Of a stretch of 64,000 nt of DNA, positions 49,737-59,210 are shown piece by piece. The notes under the pieces were generated by a model. The model was not told where the DNA came from. It worked only from the letters and a program-made list of their open reading frames with translations, and did no database searches. The position numbers and the translations under genes were made by a program. Position 1 is the stretch's first letter; every line of letters begins with the position of its first letter. Location: positions 52,501-116,500 of the forward strand of contig CAJNDS010002652.1 in the NCBI GenBank assembly GCA_905221605.1, written 5' to 3'. This stretch comes from Symbiodinium natans. Its lineage: Eukaryota; Sar; Dinophyceae; Suessiales; Symbiodiniaceae.

Positions 49737-52700
49737 GTTTGCCCCGCATTAAGGACATATCCTGCGAAAATGCCGGGTATTCCCTTCGGGTCAAACTTTC
49801 CACCATATGTTGGTTCGCGGGTCTCGGTCGGTTTGAAGTAAACCTTTGCTCCAAACGGAATCAACTTTCCCGGGAATTCTTTCCCAGACATTCTCTGCCA
49901 CGCCGACTCACCATCCACATCCTCGGCGTTGAGATTGTGAGTGACGCAATTCAAGGCATAGGGCCAATAGTTCGCAGGTAGCCCTGCATGCAGCAACGAC
50001 GTGGCTGTAGCAGTGATGACGAACTGGTTGGTCCTTTCCGCCAGAGAGTTGTTCATAGGACGTCCTGGCAACGAGTGATCCAATGGAATTTTGAGCTTGT
50101 TCATCGCCGCAATGAACTCATCTGCGCAGTCACTATATGCCAGCCTCACTTTCTTCTTTCCCATGAATCTCTTCATACATCGTACAACTTCTCCTTCTTC
50201 TCTGGAGATTGTGGGATATGCTGCAACCACCTTCGTGGCCACGTCGCGGAATACCAGGATTTCACGGAGCTCGTCGTCAAGACCCACCCCCTTATCCGTG
50301 GCTTTTCCCATATCCACAAAGTCGAACGTCACCAAGTCACCCCACTCATTGACTTCTCGTTTGAATGCTCCCTTTTGGGTTCTGAAATGCTTCATCTTTG
50401 CTCTCACGCATGCATCACAATAGGGATTTCGGAATCGATGGGTACAAAGGTGAGCCAAGGTGTTCGCTTCGGCCTTCAAGGTGCCGACCTTCGCCCTTCT
50501 ATCTGGACCAGATTCGTCACCTTCCACGTCGATCTCCTGCGCGTCGCCCTCAGCCTCATCTGGAAGTTCGGCTTGTGGTTCATCTTCACGAGCTTCATCG
50601 CCTTCGACTACTTCGCCGTCTTCTTCTTCGTCAGCTTCGGAAGCTACGTCGGGGATCTCCTCGCCGATGTCGTCAAGACCTGGTACCGCAACATACGTCG
50701 AATCGTCGTCGGTATCATCTTCCACCTTGTCCTTGTACTTCTGCACCAAGCGGAACATTTCCATCGCTTCGGGTTCCTCATGGGCTTTGGCTCCTTTGCT
50801 TCCCACTCTGACATAGGGGATGTCTCCTTGCACGAAGAATTGTATCCTCTCGCCAGCATCGTTCACCATAAATGGTGGACGTCCCGCGGGCCACACAAAG
50901 GAATAGCCGTGAAGCATGCATCTCTTCCCAACTGACAGCACAGAAGGTGTATTCTCCAATACATGTGCTTTGATGGGCTCCTTGAAGGATTTCGTCAAGA
51001 ATTCCGCCGTCTGGTTGGTCATAGTGACACCATTCGCCGTCTGGAACGATGTAGATTCGCAATCCATTGCAGTGTCGATGCCGTGCTTGGCGACCTTTTC
51101 TAGAGAGATAAGGTCATGTCCGCATCCTGTGTCCATGATGAATTTCAGCTTCCTGCGAATAAATTCTGGTTGGACCATACACATGTTCGGGTTCTTCATC
51201 AGTTCCTTACGACTCTCATCAACGCTCAAGGCTCTTTCATGGAACTTCCCCTTCTTGTTATCGAACTTGAACATAATCACCTTCTCGGTTCCTGGAATCC
51301 TAACTGGTATGCATCCTCCATCTTTGCCCAGACACATATCTTCCATCAATCGAGCCCTAGCTCTTGCTTTGTGCTTCTCGTACTCGACCTCCGAGATGTG
51401 GTTCTCGTGCTTCAGGTTCGCTTCTGTAAAAAGTCGCGGGGCGAATCCTCTATCTTTGTGTGATCGCCTCGGCTTCGACGACGCGAACTTCGTTCCCCGT
51501 TCGAAGGAAACCTTGAGGTCCTTGACGTCTCTGTGATAGGATCCGATCTCATCGTCGGTGGAGCAATCTGACGCCGCGTCGCCATCAATTGACTCGTCGT
51601 CAGAATCACCATCACCATCACCCAGGAATCGAAGAACAGGTACTGCAGGCAGACCTCGGATCGCAATCGCGGGTGCGGCAGGTTCAGGCTTCTTCTTCTT
51701 GTCCTTCGCCTTCGCCTTTGCTTTTGCCTTCGCATTCGCGTCGGTTTCCCCGGTTGCGGGCGCTGCCTTAGCCGGGTCATGCTTGAAAAGGCAATTCTCT
51801 CGGCTGCAGGATCCGTTCTTGCTCCACTGGAAGCAAGGTCGTTCCGATGGTTTTGATGACGGGCTTCGCGCTCTCTGATTCTTATCATCTCGTGAAGACG
51901 GCCTTCCTCTGTCCGTGTCTTTGTGACTCCATTTGCAACTCTTCCCTGCATTGCATCCTCCTCCGAAGTGAAATTTGCAACGAATCTTCGCCTTTTCCTT
52001 GTCGGTCAGCGATCGTGATGATGAAGGATATCGGGATCGTTCTTTGCCTTTACCTTTCCCCTTCTTCTTGTCCTTTTCGTGCGCCTTTGCTTTACTCTTT
52101 GGGAGTACAGGCGCAGCATCCGCAGCTTCTTTGTCATTGCCTCTCTCATTCGTCTTCTTCTTCTTGTCCTTGTCTGGCGCGGATGAGGGAGGCCCTTTGG
52201 GATCGGGCCTAGCTGGTGCAGCAAGCAGGTCCTTCCCAGCAACCATCTGGTTCAGACCATGTTGTGTCTCGTTGAGGTTCTTCTTCTCTCTTCTCCTCTG
52301 CACCGCCCGGTCCATGATCCTCAGCAGCATATCATGTGATCTCTCTGGATCGTCATAGCTCTTGATGTCATAGTAAAGCTTGAGCTCCATGTTCATCTCA
52401 GAGGATCCTGATATCTTCTGGTACAAGATGTCGCGGAGGGCATTCGTGGAAGGTACATCTTCAGGTCGAATCCGAGAGATGATCTCTAGCCACGTTGCTT
52501 TGAATGCGGCAATCTTGTTGTCCCCAGGGTACTGCAGTTTGGTCAGGTAATCGATCGTGTAAACCATGTCAAGGCGATCCCGTGTGCGGAAGCTTTCCAT
52601 CATCATAGCAATGATCTGTCGTCCTTTCAGAACCTTGTACTCGTTCCCGCGAATGTACGCGTTTGATTTGAGGTTCACTTCCAAGAACAGATCGGCTGCT

Positions 52701-55261
52701 TGATCTCCAGCATTCCGTAACATGAGAGTCATCGCACTTGCCAGCTTCACGTCGATGCTTCTGAACTTGACATGTCCCGACACATTGAGCCCTTCAACAT
52801 CCGGCATCGGCTTGAAAGACTCTTGCAGCCATTTGATCCAGTCGCTTTGATTGGTATCCGCACACGCGGCCAGAACGTTCGTGGTGACTGCTGCCTGCCA
52901 TGCGTCCAAGTGAGTGACCTTGGGAAACGCAGGAATGTTGATCTTGTCGGCTTCTCTTCGGGATATCTTTGGCCCTTCGGTGTAATCAAGTCCATCTTCG
53001 GGTCCAGATCCACCGCCACCTCCTCCACCACCACCGTGGGGAGAAGAATCTGGATCGCCACCACCATCACCTCCTCCACCTCCTTTCTTGATTGGCTTCC
53101 AGGATCCGGCGTCTGTTTTGTCTCCGTCCTCTTCTGGTTCGCCTTCCTCCTCGTTCTCCCCCTCTTCACCCTCATTCTCTTGCTCCTGTTCTTCAGCAAT
53201 CATGCGCCATTGATCTCGTTCGCGACGAAGACGAGCTTCGGTGTCTCGCATTCTACTCACTTCTTCCCGAAGTTCATCCATTTGACTTTGTAAAGCTTCT
53301 TGCTGAACAGTTGTCGAAGCGTTTGCGCGAGGATCTTGAGGATGATTGGGAGCATTCGAAGGAATTTCTGAAGCCATTCCAGGCGTGACCTCGCCCGTAT
53401 GCCGCGAACGCGATGGTTGCCGCACACACTGGTAGGACGTGGACGCCGTAGGTGGATCAGCAAGTAACTGTGAGGTGTGTGGTCTGGTAGCCAAGCCAGG
53501 AGGCAAGTCCAGCAAACCTGTCGTGAACATCCTTCCCGGAACCAGGTTGGGAACTGATGGTACTTCTGGAACGAGAACGGGAGGTCCACCAAATAACGAT
53601 GTCCTTGTAGAAGTCGGTCGGCTTTCTGCCACTGGAATAGGTGGTCCTCCGAACAACGATGGCCTCGTGGGAAGAGCCGGGGGACCCGAACCCTCCTTTG
53701 AGGCATCTCCACCCTGGGAATGAGCCGGCGAAGCCGAACCCACCCCAGGAATGGTGTTCTGGACCCATGTCTTGAACCTTGATTCCGTCGTAGATGACAT
53801 TGGCACATCACGATCAACTTCTTCCGGACTGCTGTAAGCTTGGGTTATTCCTGAACGGGATTGAACGCTTTGTGGACGCGAATTATGCACACCTACCCTA
53901 GGCACTGAAGAAACATTATCCCACTCAGACGTTCCGGCTGACGTAGGTCGGTTGTACGTTTGAACCTGTCTCGCAGCATCCAATTCCGATGTCAGTCGTC
54001 GATTGACGTCCTCATGAGACTGGCATTCCGCTCGTACCCTTTGCAGCTCCTCATGGATGCTAGGCAACGAAGCATGTTGGCCTTCCAATCGCTGCTCCAT
54101 TTCGTGCACAGCTTGTCTCAAAGCAGCTGCTCTTTCTTCTTCTTCGTGGTACCGAACGATGACGCCATGAATGTTCACGTTCAAGAGCCTGGTCTGATCG
54201 CGTTCATCCTGCAATGCCACGCTCTCATGATGAGCATATTCTCGCATCTCGCTCTTCTGCTTCTCGGATGCTTCACGTGCAAACTCGGAGGTCCGCAGCT
54301 GATCTTCCATCTGGGCCACAATGATTTCGGCTTGTTGTAGATCGGCTCGCCTTCTCAGATTTTCATGTGCTCGAATGTTCAGCTCCTCTGTAAGTCGCTG
54401 ATATTCTCGAGCTATCGTGTTTCCTTCACCATGGGCCGCTTCTTCCACGTTGACCATGTACTGCGCCATCTCGCGTTGCTGGTGCATCAACTGCTCCTGA
54501 GTCATCGTCGCTTGGTGATGATTGTCGGCAGCATGTTGCTCCAGCGTTGCGATCGTGGCACCAACGACTTGCTCACGTTCAGCGAGTGTAGCTTCGTGAC
54601 GTTGATGGATATGAGCAGCCAGTTGCGCGTTCTGATCACGTTCGCGTTCTAGCTGCTCGATCCTGAGTGATGCCCCATAGTCTTCCTGTTGCATCTCCTC
54701 GATCTTCAGTCGCAACATGGCAATGACCTCCCCCATTTCCCGCCTTTCGCCTTCTTCCCGGATTCGTTCCGCTAGAGGGTTAGCAGACTCAACCGGGGGA
54801 CCCGAATCAAGCCCGCTCCTACCGCCAGCCGGAGGTTCCGAACTGGGGAGGCCGGTACCCAAAAGAGGGCCACCGTACCCTCTTCGCGGTGACGTTTCCG
54901 GTCGTCCGGCGTCCGGCGAGGATCGTGGAGAGATTCGTGGAGAAGTGCCTCTTCTTCGTCGTGGAGTACTTGGAGTGTTGGATCTCTTTGATGTTCGTTC
55001 CGATGATTGTCTGGAAGTGGATCTGAGGCGTGAAACTTGACTCATCTTCGAGTTTCCATCTTCGCGCAGTACGCTCAAACCACTTCTGGTTCGTGCGGGT
55101 GCCTTCGCAACCGCGACCAGCTCAACGGCATCATCTGATGATGTAACCGCATCTGTGTCGGCGCAGCCTGTGCTTTCGCCCAATGCAGGTGCAGCAATAG
55201 CATCACCATCACCGAAGGTCATGGTTGTGTCGGCACTCGACGACGAGGTTGGCAGTGCCAT
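49703..55261 (-). CDS. Element B ORF1: gag, protease, integrase
   Basis: 1852 codons, ATG 52 nt inside the primer site. Residues about 165-430 form a long heptad-rich coiled coil, and Ser/Pro-rich linkers follow to 620. A helical gag core lies at about 770-1020. Two CCCH fingers follow near 1093 (CKFHFGGGC...CKWSH) and 1140 (CFQWSKNGSC...CLFKH). A protease motif MDTGCGHDLI has its catalytic Asp at 1377. Integrase follows: HxxxH/CxxC-like CTHRFRNPYCDAC (about 1600), then catalytic residues in TFDFVDMG (about 1645), YSDCADEF (about 1708) and NNSLAERTN (about 1738). The gag is unusually large for copia. The frame ends at RVCGT where a (GT)4 run separates it from ORF2. Confidence 0.92.
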   Translation of the reverse strand: MALPTSSSSADTTMTFGDGDAIAAPALGESTGCADTDAVTSSDDAVELVAVAKAPARTRSGLSVLREDGNSKMSQVSRLRSTSRQSSERTSKRSNTPSTPRRRRGTSPRISPRSSPDAGRPETSPRRGYGGPLLGTGLPSSEPPAGGRSGLDSGPPVESANPLAERIREEGERREMGEVIAMLRLKIEEMQQEDYGASLRIEQLERERDQNAQLAAHIHQRHEATLAEREQVVGATIATLEQHAADNHHQATMTQEQLMHQQREMAQYMVNVEEAAHGEGNTIAREYQRLTEELNIRAHENLRRRADLQQAEIIVAQMEDQLRTSEFAREASEKQKSEMREYAHHESVALQDERDQTRLLNVNIHGVIVRYHEEEERAAALRQAVHEMEQRLEGQHASLPSIHEELQRVRAECQSHEDVNRRLTSELDAARQVQTYNRPTSAGTSEWDNVSSVPRVGVHNSRPQSVQSRSGITQAYSSPEEVDRDVPMSSTTESRFKTWVQNTIPGVGSASPAHSQGGDASKEGSGPPALPTRPSLFGGPPIPVAESRPTSTRTSLFGGPPVLVPEVPSVPNLVPGRMFTTGLLDLPPGLATRPHTSQLLADPPTASTSYQCVRQPSRSRHTGEVTPGMASEIPSNAPNHPQDPRANASTTVQQEALQSQMDELREEVSRMRDTEARLRRERDQWRMIAEEQEQENEGEEGENEEEGEPEEDGDKTDAGSWKPIKKGGGGGDGGGDPDSSPHGGGGGGGGGSGPEDGLDYTEGPKISRREADKINIPAFPKVTHLDAWQAAVTTNVLAACADTNQSDWIKWLQESFKPMPDVEGLNVSGHVKFRSIDVKLASAMTLMLRNAGDQAADLFLEVNLKSNAYIRGNEYKVLKGRQIIAMMMESFRTRDRLDMVYTIDYLTKLQYPGDNKIAAFKATWLEIISRIRPEDVPSTNALRDILYQKISGSSEMNMELKLYYDIKSYDDPERSHDMLLRIMDRAVQRRREKKNLNETQHGLNQMVAGKDLLAAPARPDPKGPPSSAPDKDKKKKTNERGNDKEAADAAPVLPKSKAKAHEKDKKKGKGKGKERSRYPSSSRSLTDKEKAKIRCKFHFGGGCNAGKSCKWSHKDTDRGRPSSRDDKNQRARSPSSKPSERPCFQWSKNGSCSRENCLFKHDPAKAAPATGETDANAKAKAKAKAKDKKKKPEPAAPAIAIRGLPAVPVLRFLGDGDGDSDDESIDGDAASDCSTDDEIGSYHRDVKDLKVSFERGTKFASSKPRRSHKDRGFAPRLFTEANLKHENHISEVEYEKHKARARARLMEDMCLGKDGGCIPVRIPGTEKVIMFKFDNKKGKFHERALSVDESRKELMKNPNMCMVQPEFIRRKLKFIMDTGCGHDLISLEKVAKHGIDTAMDCESTSFQTANGVTMTNQTAEFLTKSFKEPIKAHVLENTPSVLSVGKRCMLHGYSFVWPAGRPPFMVNDAGERIQFFVQGDIPYVRVGSKGAKAHEEPEAMEMFRLVQKYKDKVEDDTDDDSTYVAVPGLDDIGEEIPDVASEADEEEDGEVVEGDEAREDEPQAELPDEAEGDAQEIDVEGDESGPDRRAKVGTLKAEANTLAHLCTHRFRNPYCDACVRAKMKHFRTQKGAFKREVNEWGDLVTFDFVDMGKATDKGVGLDDELREILVFRDVATKVVAAYPTISREEGEVVRCMKRFMGKKKVRLAYSDCADEFIAAMNKLKIPLDHSLPGRPMNNSLAERTNQFVITATATSLLHAGLPANYWPYALNCVTHNLNAEDVDGESAWQRMSGKEFPGKLIPFGAKVYFKPTETREPTYGGKFDPKGIPGIFAGYVLNAGQTWSRKYRVCGT
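53678..53736. repeat. Pair of mini-hairpins in ORF1
   Basis: CGGG-GGA-CCCG at 53678-53688 and CGGC-GAA-GCCG at 53726-53736, start positions 48 nt apart. Confidence 0.65.
54794..54840. repeat. Pair of mini-hairpins in ORF1
   Basis: CGGG-GGA-CCCG at 54794-54804 and CGGA-GGT-TCCG at 54830-54840, start positions 36 nt apart. Confidence 0.65.
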
Positions 55262-55293
55262 AGCTCAGCCCGTACAGTAGTCGCAAGTCGCAA

Positions 55294-55313
55294 CCGCTAT
55301 ACGGCTGATAACC
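55294..55313 (-). other. Primer binding site of element B
   Basis: Element-sense GGTTATCAGCCGTATAGC abuts the 5' LTR. The complement GGCTGATAACC looks like an anticodon arm with loop CTGATAA, anticodon GAT. It differs from the element A site at one of the first 11 bases. Confidence 0.6.
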
Positions 55314-55603
55314 TGCGTGAGGTCGGGTAGTTGCTTGCACTACGCTTTGGCCCCTCACCAGCCAAATGGTCTCGCACTTGTTTTCTGCACTGATGTTCGC
55401 CTTCAGTCTCCGTCTCGTGCACCCGGGCGGTTTCCAGTTACGCTATTGCGCTTACTTCTAACCTATGGGTGACCTTCACTCTAAAGGTTACTTGAGCCAA
55501 TTGTGGTGAACAGGCCACGGCGTTCTAAAGTGGTTTCCCGATGTGCGGCGGAGCCGACACAAAGGGGTCCCCAAAATGTGCTGTGGTTCGGGGATCATTC
55601 ACA
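55314..55603 (-). repeat. 5' LTR of element B
   Basis: 290 bp, TG...CA ends, one-base indel relative to the 3' LTR. The mini-hairpin CGGC-GGA-GCCG is at 55546-55556. TTGGCTCAAG (element sense) is at 55500-55491. Confidence 0.95.
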
Positions 55604-55608
55604 TTTAG
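55604..55608. repeat. Target site duplication of element B, right
   Basis: TTTAG, followed by GGATTTTAGGG repeat-like DNA. Confidence 0.85.
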
Positions 55609-56486
55609 GGATTTTAGGGATTTTTAGGGATTTTAAGGATTTGGGGGGGCTTAGCGAGATCCCCAAGACTGAGCCAAGTAAAGCACACTCTTTGTTATGT
55701 AAGCTTTCGCTAGGGGCCGAGGAGTTTTGGGGGTTCCCCAAAGCCCAAAGCCTGAACCCCTGAACCCTAAACCCTAACCCCCTACCATAAAACCTAACCC
55801 CCCAACTCTAAACGCTTAAGCCCGAAACCCCTAAACCCTAAACTCCTAAACCCTTAAACCCCCTGCATCCCAAGCCCTAAACCCTAAACCCTAAACCCTA
55901 AACCCTAAACTCCTAAACCCTTAAACCCCCGGCATCCCAAGCCCTCACCACACCTTTTTCCACACTTTAGAGCTCCGCGCGCCCAGAGGCGCACAGCTGA
56001 AAAATCTGCTCGAAGAACGCAGGGGTCGAGGCGCTCGCGCCTCTTGCGGGACATTCGGGACCTTTAGGGTTTAGGGTTTAGGGTTTAGGGTTTAGGGTTT
56101 AGGGTTTAGGGTTTAGGGTTTAGGGTTTCGGGTTTCGGGTTTCGAGTTTCGGGTTTCGGGTTTCGGGTTTGGGGTTGCGGGTCCGGCTTTTACTTGATAG
56201 TTGATAGGGTGCAGGGGGGCGAACCTCCTTCGCACAGATCCCGGTCGCTCCCACATCGGATCCTGGCAGGGGACGCTGTGGAAGCCAGAAACCCTGAACC
56301 CTCCAAACCCCGACTCTAGGGTTTAGGAGTTGGGGATTTGGGGTTGAGGGTTGGGGGTGAGGGTTTAGGGTTTAGGGTTTATAGGGTTTATAGGGTTCAT
56401 AGGGTTTATAGGGTTTATAGGGTTTTTAGGGTTTTTAGGGGTTTTAGGGTTTAGGGCTAGGGTTTAGGGTTTAGGGGACTCACAAC
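55609..56486. repeat. Arrays and islands right of element B
   Basis: CCCTAAA-type repeats at 55755-55940. TTTAGGG at 56065-56125 passes into a homogeneous TTTCGGG block (56128-56172). Variants run at 56320-56480. Exon-like minus islands: 55975-56060 (TPAFFEQIFQLCASGRAEL) and 56225-56285 (GFHSVPCQDPMWERP). Confidence 0.7.
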
Positions 56487-56566
56487 TTCAGGCTGCCTTT
56501 TTGTGCAGCCCAGGCACTCGAAGTGAGGGACTCCGCTCCGCAGCCGGCTCCTCGAAAGGCTTTCGG
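56487..56566 (-). CDS. Candidate internal exon (80 nt)
   Basis: The frame reads ESLSRSRLRSGVPHFECLGC then TKRQPE. The donor is GTTGTGAG and the acceptor is CCCCGAAG or further upstream. Contains CLGC, a possible metal-binding pair. High GC3. Family not recognised. Confidence 0.45.
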
Positions 56567-56681
56567 CTTCGGGGTTGCCGGGGGGCGGGGGGCGTTAGGG
56601 TTGAGGGTTCAGGGAACCCTGAACCCTCAACCCTACACCCTAGCCCAAAACCCTAAACCCTAAACCCTCCGAAAACCCAAC

Positions 56682-56765
56682 CCCAATTGCATGCCCTCGC
56701 AATGCCGGCCTGGCAGCATCCGTCAACTCCAGGATTTGTTGTGTTTTGTGCGGGTCGTCGAGGGC
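56682..56765 (-). CDS. Candidate internal exon (28 codons)
   Basis: Acceptor CTTCTCGGCTCAG ends at 56766. The frame reads ALDDPHKTQQILELTDAARP then ALRGHAIG. The donor GTTGGGTTTTCGG leads into telomere-like repeat. The amphipathic helical look favours a real protein segment. Family not recognised. Confidence 0.5.
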
Positions 56766-56879
56766 CTGAGCCGAGAAGTACAGGGCATTAGGACTCAGGG
56801 TCCAGGGCTCAGCGTATAGGATGTATAGAGGGTTCAGGGTTTCGGGTGCGTGCGGTTTGGGGTGCTTGGGTTTCGGCCG

Positions 56880-57050
56880 GTACTTGTGGTTTGCCCGCGC
56901 TATTGCTTTACAGGCCCATTGTGACATGCGACAATGTCGCCCCTGCCAAGGTTTCAGGACTCCGCAAGGCTTGACAGGACACGCAACTTCGTGACGCCAA
57001 CTCCAGAGTTGGCGACGCGAGTGTGCGTATACGCGATGTGTGCCCGCGCG
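56880..57050 (-). CDS. Candidate exon (about 170 nt)
   Basis: After acceptor GTTCCTAG the minus frame is open for at least 57 codons: RAGTHRVYAHSRRQLW, then WRHEVACPVKPCG, then RMSQWACKAIARANHKY, ending near CGG|CCGAAACCC. The frame stays open into repeat-derived sequence, so the 3' limit is uncertain. No family recognised. Confidence 0.4.
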
Positions 57051-57059
57051 CTAGGAACA

Positions 57060-58498
57060 CAACAACCCAAAACCCTAAAAAACGTTAAAAGCGCTAAACC
57101 CTAGAACCCTAAACCCTAAAGCCCTAAACCCTAAACACCCTAAACCCTAAACCCTAAACACCCTAACCCTAAACCCTAAAAACCCTAAACCCTAAAAACC
57201 CTAAACCCCAAAGACCCTAAACCCTAAAAACCCTCAACCAACCCTCAACCCTAAAAGACCCTCAACCCTAAACCCTGAACCCTGGGCAGACCATGTGGGC
57301 AACCAATGGGTGTGGGCAAGCCATACGTGCTGCGGGTTGGGTTTGGGGCTTGGAGTGAACCCCGCTCAGGACGCAGACTGGCTACAACCAGGACCCCAAG
57401 ATGGTCGGAACTGATAAGGGCCAGTTGACCCCTGGACCCTGAGCCCCAAACCTGAAACCCCAAACCTACATAAACCCTGAGAAGAAAACCCTAAACCCGA
57501 TAGAAACCCATGCAACAAAACCAGGAGAAACAAAAACAAAACCCTAAACCCTAAACCCTAAACCCTAAACCTTAAACCCGGGTTAAGGGCAGGATGAGGG
57601 CCACACCTTCACCAGAGCATCCTCGGGGACGCCCAGGGGTGCCTCTGGACTTCAGGGTGGCTTTGGGGACTGCATGTTGGAGGTCTGGGTGGTTTTGGGG
57701 TTTGGGGGGTTTTGGGGTTTGGGGTTCAGGAAAAGGGCGTGAGTGTGTATAGGGCATACGGGGGTTACAGTGCTTGTAGACTTTGAGGGGAGGGGTTAAG
57801 GCTTCCACCCAGCCACCCACACAGACGGACAGACGGACAAACGGACAGACAGACAGACAGACAGACAGAGAGAGAAAGAACAGCCTGAAGTCCGATTGGG
57901 TCTGAGGCTCTTTCTTGCTCTTGCTCATTGGCCTTCAGGGCTCGGGGGACCCGAAGCTACTAAACCCCAAAACCCAAAAACCCGACAGCCCTACTACGTA
58001 CCCGTACCCTAACGCCCTAAACCCTAAACCTTTCAACCCTAAAACACCAAAAACCCCTAAGACCCTGAAAACCTAAAACCCACAAAGCCCCCAAAGCCCC
58101 CAAAGCCCCCAAAGCCCCCAAAACTCCAAAACCCCAAAACCCCAAAACCCTCGGACCCTACAATCTTAAAAACCAAGACGCCGAAACCCCAAAACCCCGA
58201 AACCCTAAAACCCTAAAACCCCTAAACCCGAACACCCCTCAAGCCGATTACACTAAGCCTGAAGACCCTGAAACCCTAACACCCCCAAACCCTGAAGCCC
58301 TAAAATCCCACAACCCTAAACCCTAACACCCTAAACCTTAAAGCCCTGAAACCCCAAACCTTAAAACCCTTAAACCGAAAACCTTGAAACCCCGAAAAAC
58401 CCGAAACCCTAGGCTTTGGGGGGCAATGAGGCCATTGTCTCCCCTAAACCCTAAACCCTAAACCCTAAAACCTAAACCCTAAACCCTAAACCAGAGAC
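57060..58498. repeat. Degenerate CCCTAAA arrays and microsatellite
   Basis: CCCTAAA with AAACCCTAAA variants at 57070-57275, 57540-57580 and 57950-58490, including GCCCCCAAA units near 58085-58120. A CAGA microsatellite lies at 57838-57870. The island at 57600-57690 is open on both strands and is not called. Confidence 0.75.
57943..57953. repeat. Mini-hairpin CGGG-GGA-CCCG outside element B
   Basis: Perfect stem followed by AA, as in element B copies, but located about 2.3 kb outside its right LTR. Confidence 0.55.
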
Positions 58499-58547
58499 TC
58501 AGGCGCGCGGCAAGGCGGGCCAATAGCGAGGAGCGGTCGTTGGGGTC
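58499..58547 (-). CDS. Candidate internal exon (49 nt)
   Basis: Acceptor TCCCTTGCAG ends at 58548. The frame reads DPNDRSSLLARLAARL. The donor is GTCTCT, followed by TTTAGGG repeats in sense orientation. High GC3. Family not recognised. Confidence 0.45.
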
Positions 58548-58554
58548 CTGCAAG

Positions 58555-59118
58555 GGACTAAACTAAGGGCCCCTATCAGGAACCTGAGGAGTTCTTTAGG
58601 GAGTTTGGTTTTTAGGGTTTAGGGTTTAGGGTTTAGGGTTTAGGGTTTAGGGTTTAGGGTTTAGGGTTTAGGGTTTAGGGTTGAGGGTTTAGGGTTTAGG
58701 GTTTAGGGTTTAAGGTTATTTAGGCGCGACTTAGGTGTATAGGTATGTATAGTTCTATAGCGGTTATTTTGGGAAATAAGATCCCCCCTGCAGTCCTGCG
58801 GTTTGGGGACTTTTGGGCTGCAAGGGTTTTACGGTTTGGGGTTTGGGGCTTTAGGGTTGTGGGCTTCCAGGGCTTCAAGGCTTTACGGCTCAGGGTTTAA
58901 AATTTTGGGCTGTAGGGCTTCGGGGGTTTGTGCCTTGAAGCCCTAAACCCCGCCAAATTTCTGGCTTGAGTGCATGGATGGAGAAGGAGATGCTGGGTTT
59001 CTTGGCCTTCTTTTGAAGCGCTTTTGGGCACAGAGAGTAATGGGGGAATTTAGGAGATACGGTAGATAACCCTAAACCCTAAACCCTAAACTTCTAGGGT
59101 CTACTTTAATCGTTTCAG
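58555..59118. repeat. TTTAGGG array and degenerate spacer
   Basis: TTTAGGG at 58612-58720, then G-rich degenerate DNA to 59060 and a short CCCTAAA run at 59070-59093 before the next island. Confidence 0.8.
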
Positions 59119-59209
59119 CCCAGCCGGGCCTGAAGCTGTTCGAAGTGCAGCTTGAGCATCTCGAGGGCAAAAGGCTCGGCAACACCTGCAGGATCTTCAT
59201 GCAGCTTCG
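59119..59209 (+). CDS. Candidate internal exon (91 nt), strand ambiguous
   Basis: Plus strand: acceptor TTAATCGTTTCAG, frame QPGLKLFEVQLEHLEGKRLG then NTCRIFMQL, donor GTTTAGGG. The minus strand is also open and protein-like (EPFALEMLKLHFEQLQARLG then stop). Splice signals and GC3 favour plus. Family not recognised. Confidence 0.45.
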
Positions 59210-59210
59210 G

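Larger units (their letters stand above)
35584..55603 (-). mobile_element. Element B: giant LTR retrotransposon with accessory genes
   Basis: A 20,020-bp element, sense strand minus. It has 291- and 290-bp LTRs with TG...CA ends that differ by one inserted C, a 5-bp TSD, a primer site beside the 5' LTR and a G6 polypurine run beside the 3' LTR. In element order: gag-protease-integrase, reverse transcriptase-RNase H, a methyltransferase-like ORF, a Tpt1/KptA-like ORF, and a small hydrophobic ORF. Copia elements are usually 5-10 kb, so about 10 kb here is extra cargo. Intact large ORFs and near-identical LTRs indicate a very recent insertion. Confidence 0.95.

Noticed and set aside
35584-55603. 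Element B as an integrated virus
   Set aside because: Copia gene order, LTRs and 5-bp TSD are present, and no capsid or envelope gene of a known virus was recognised.
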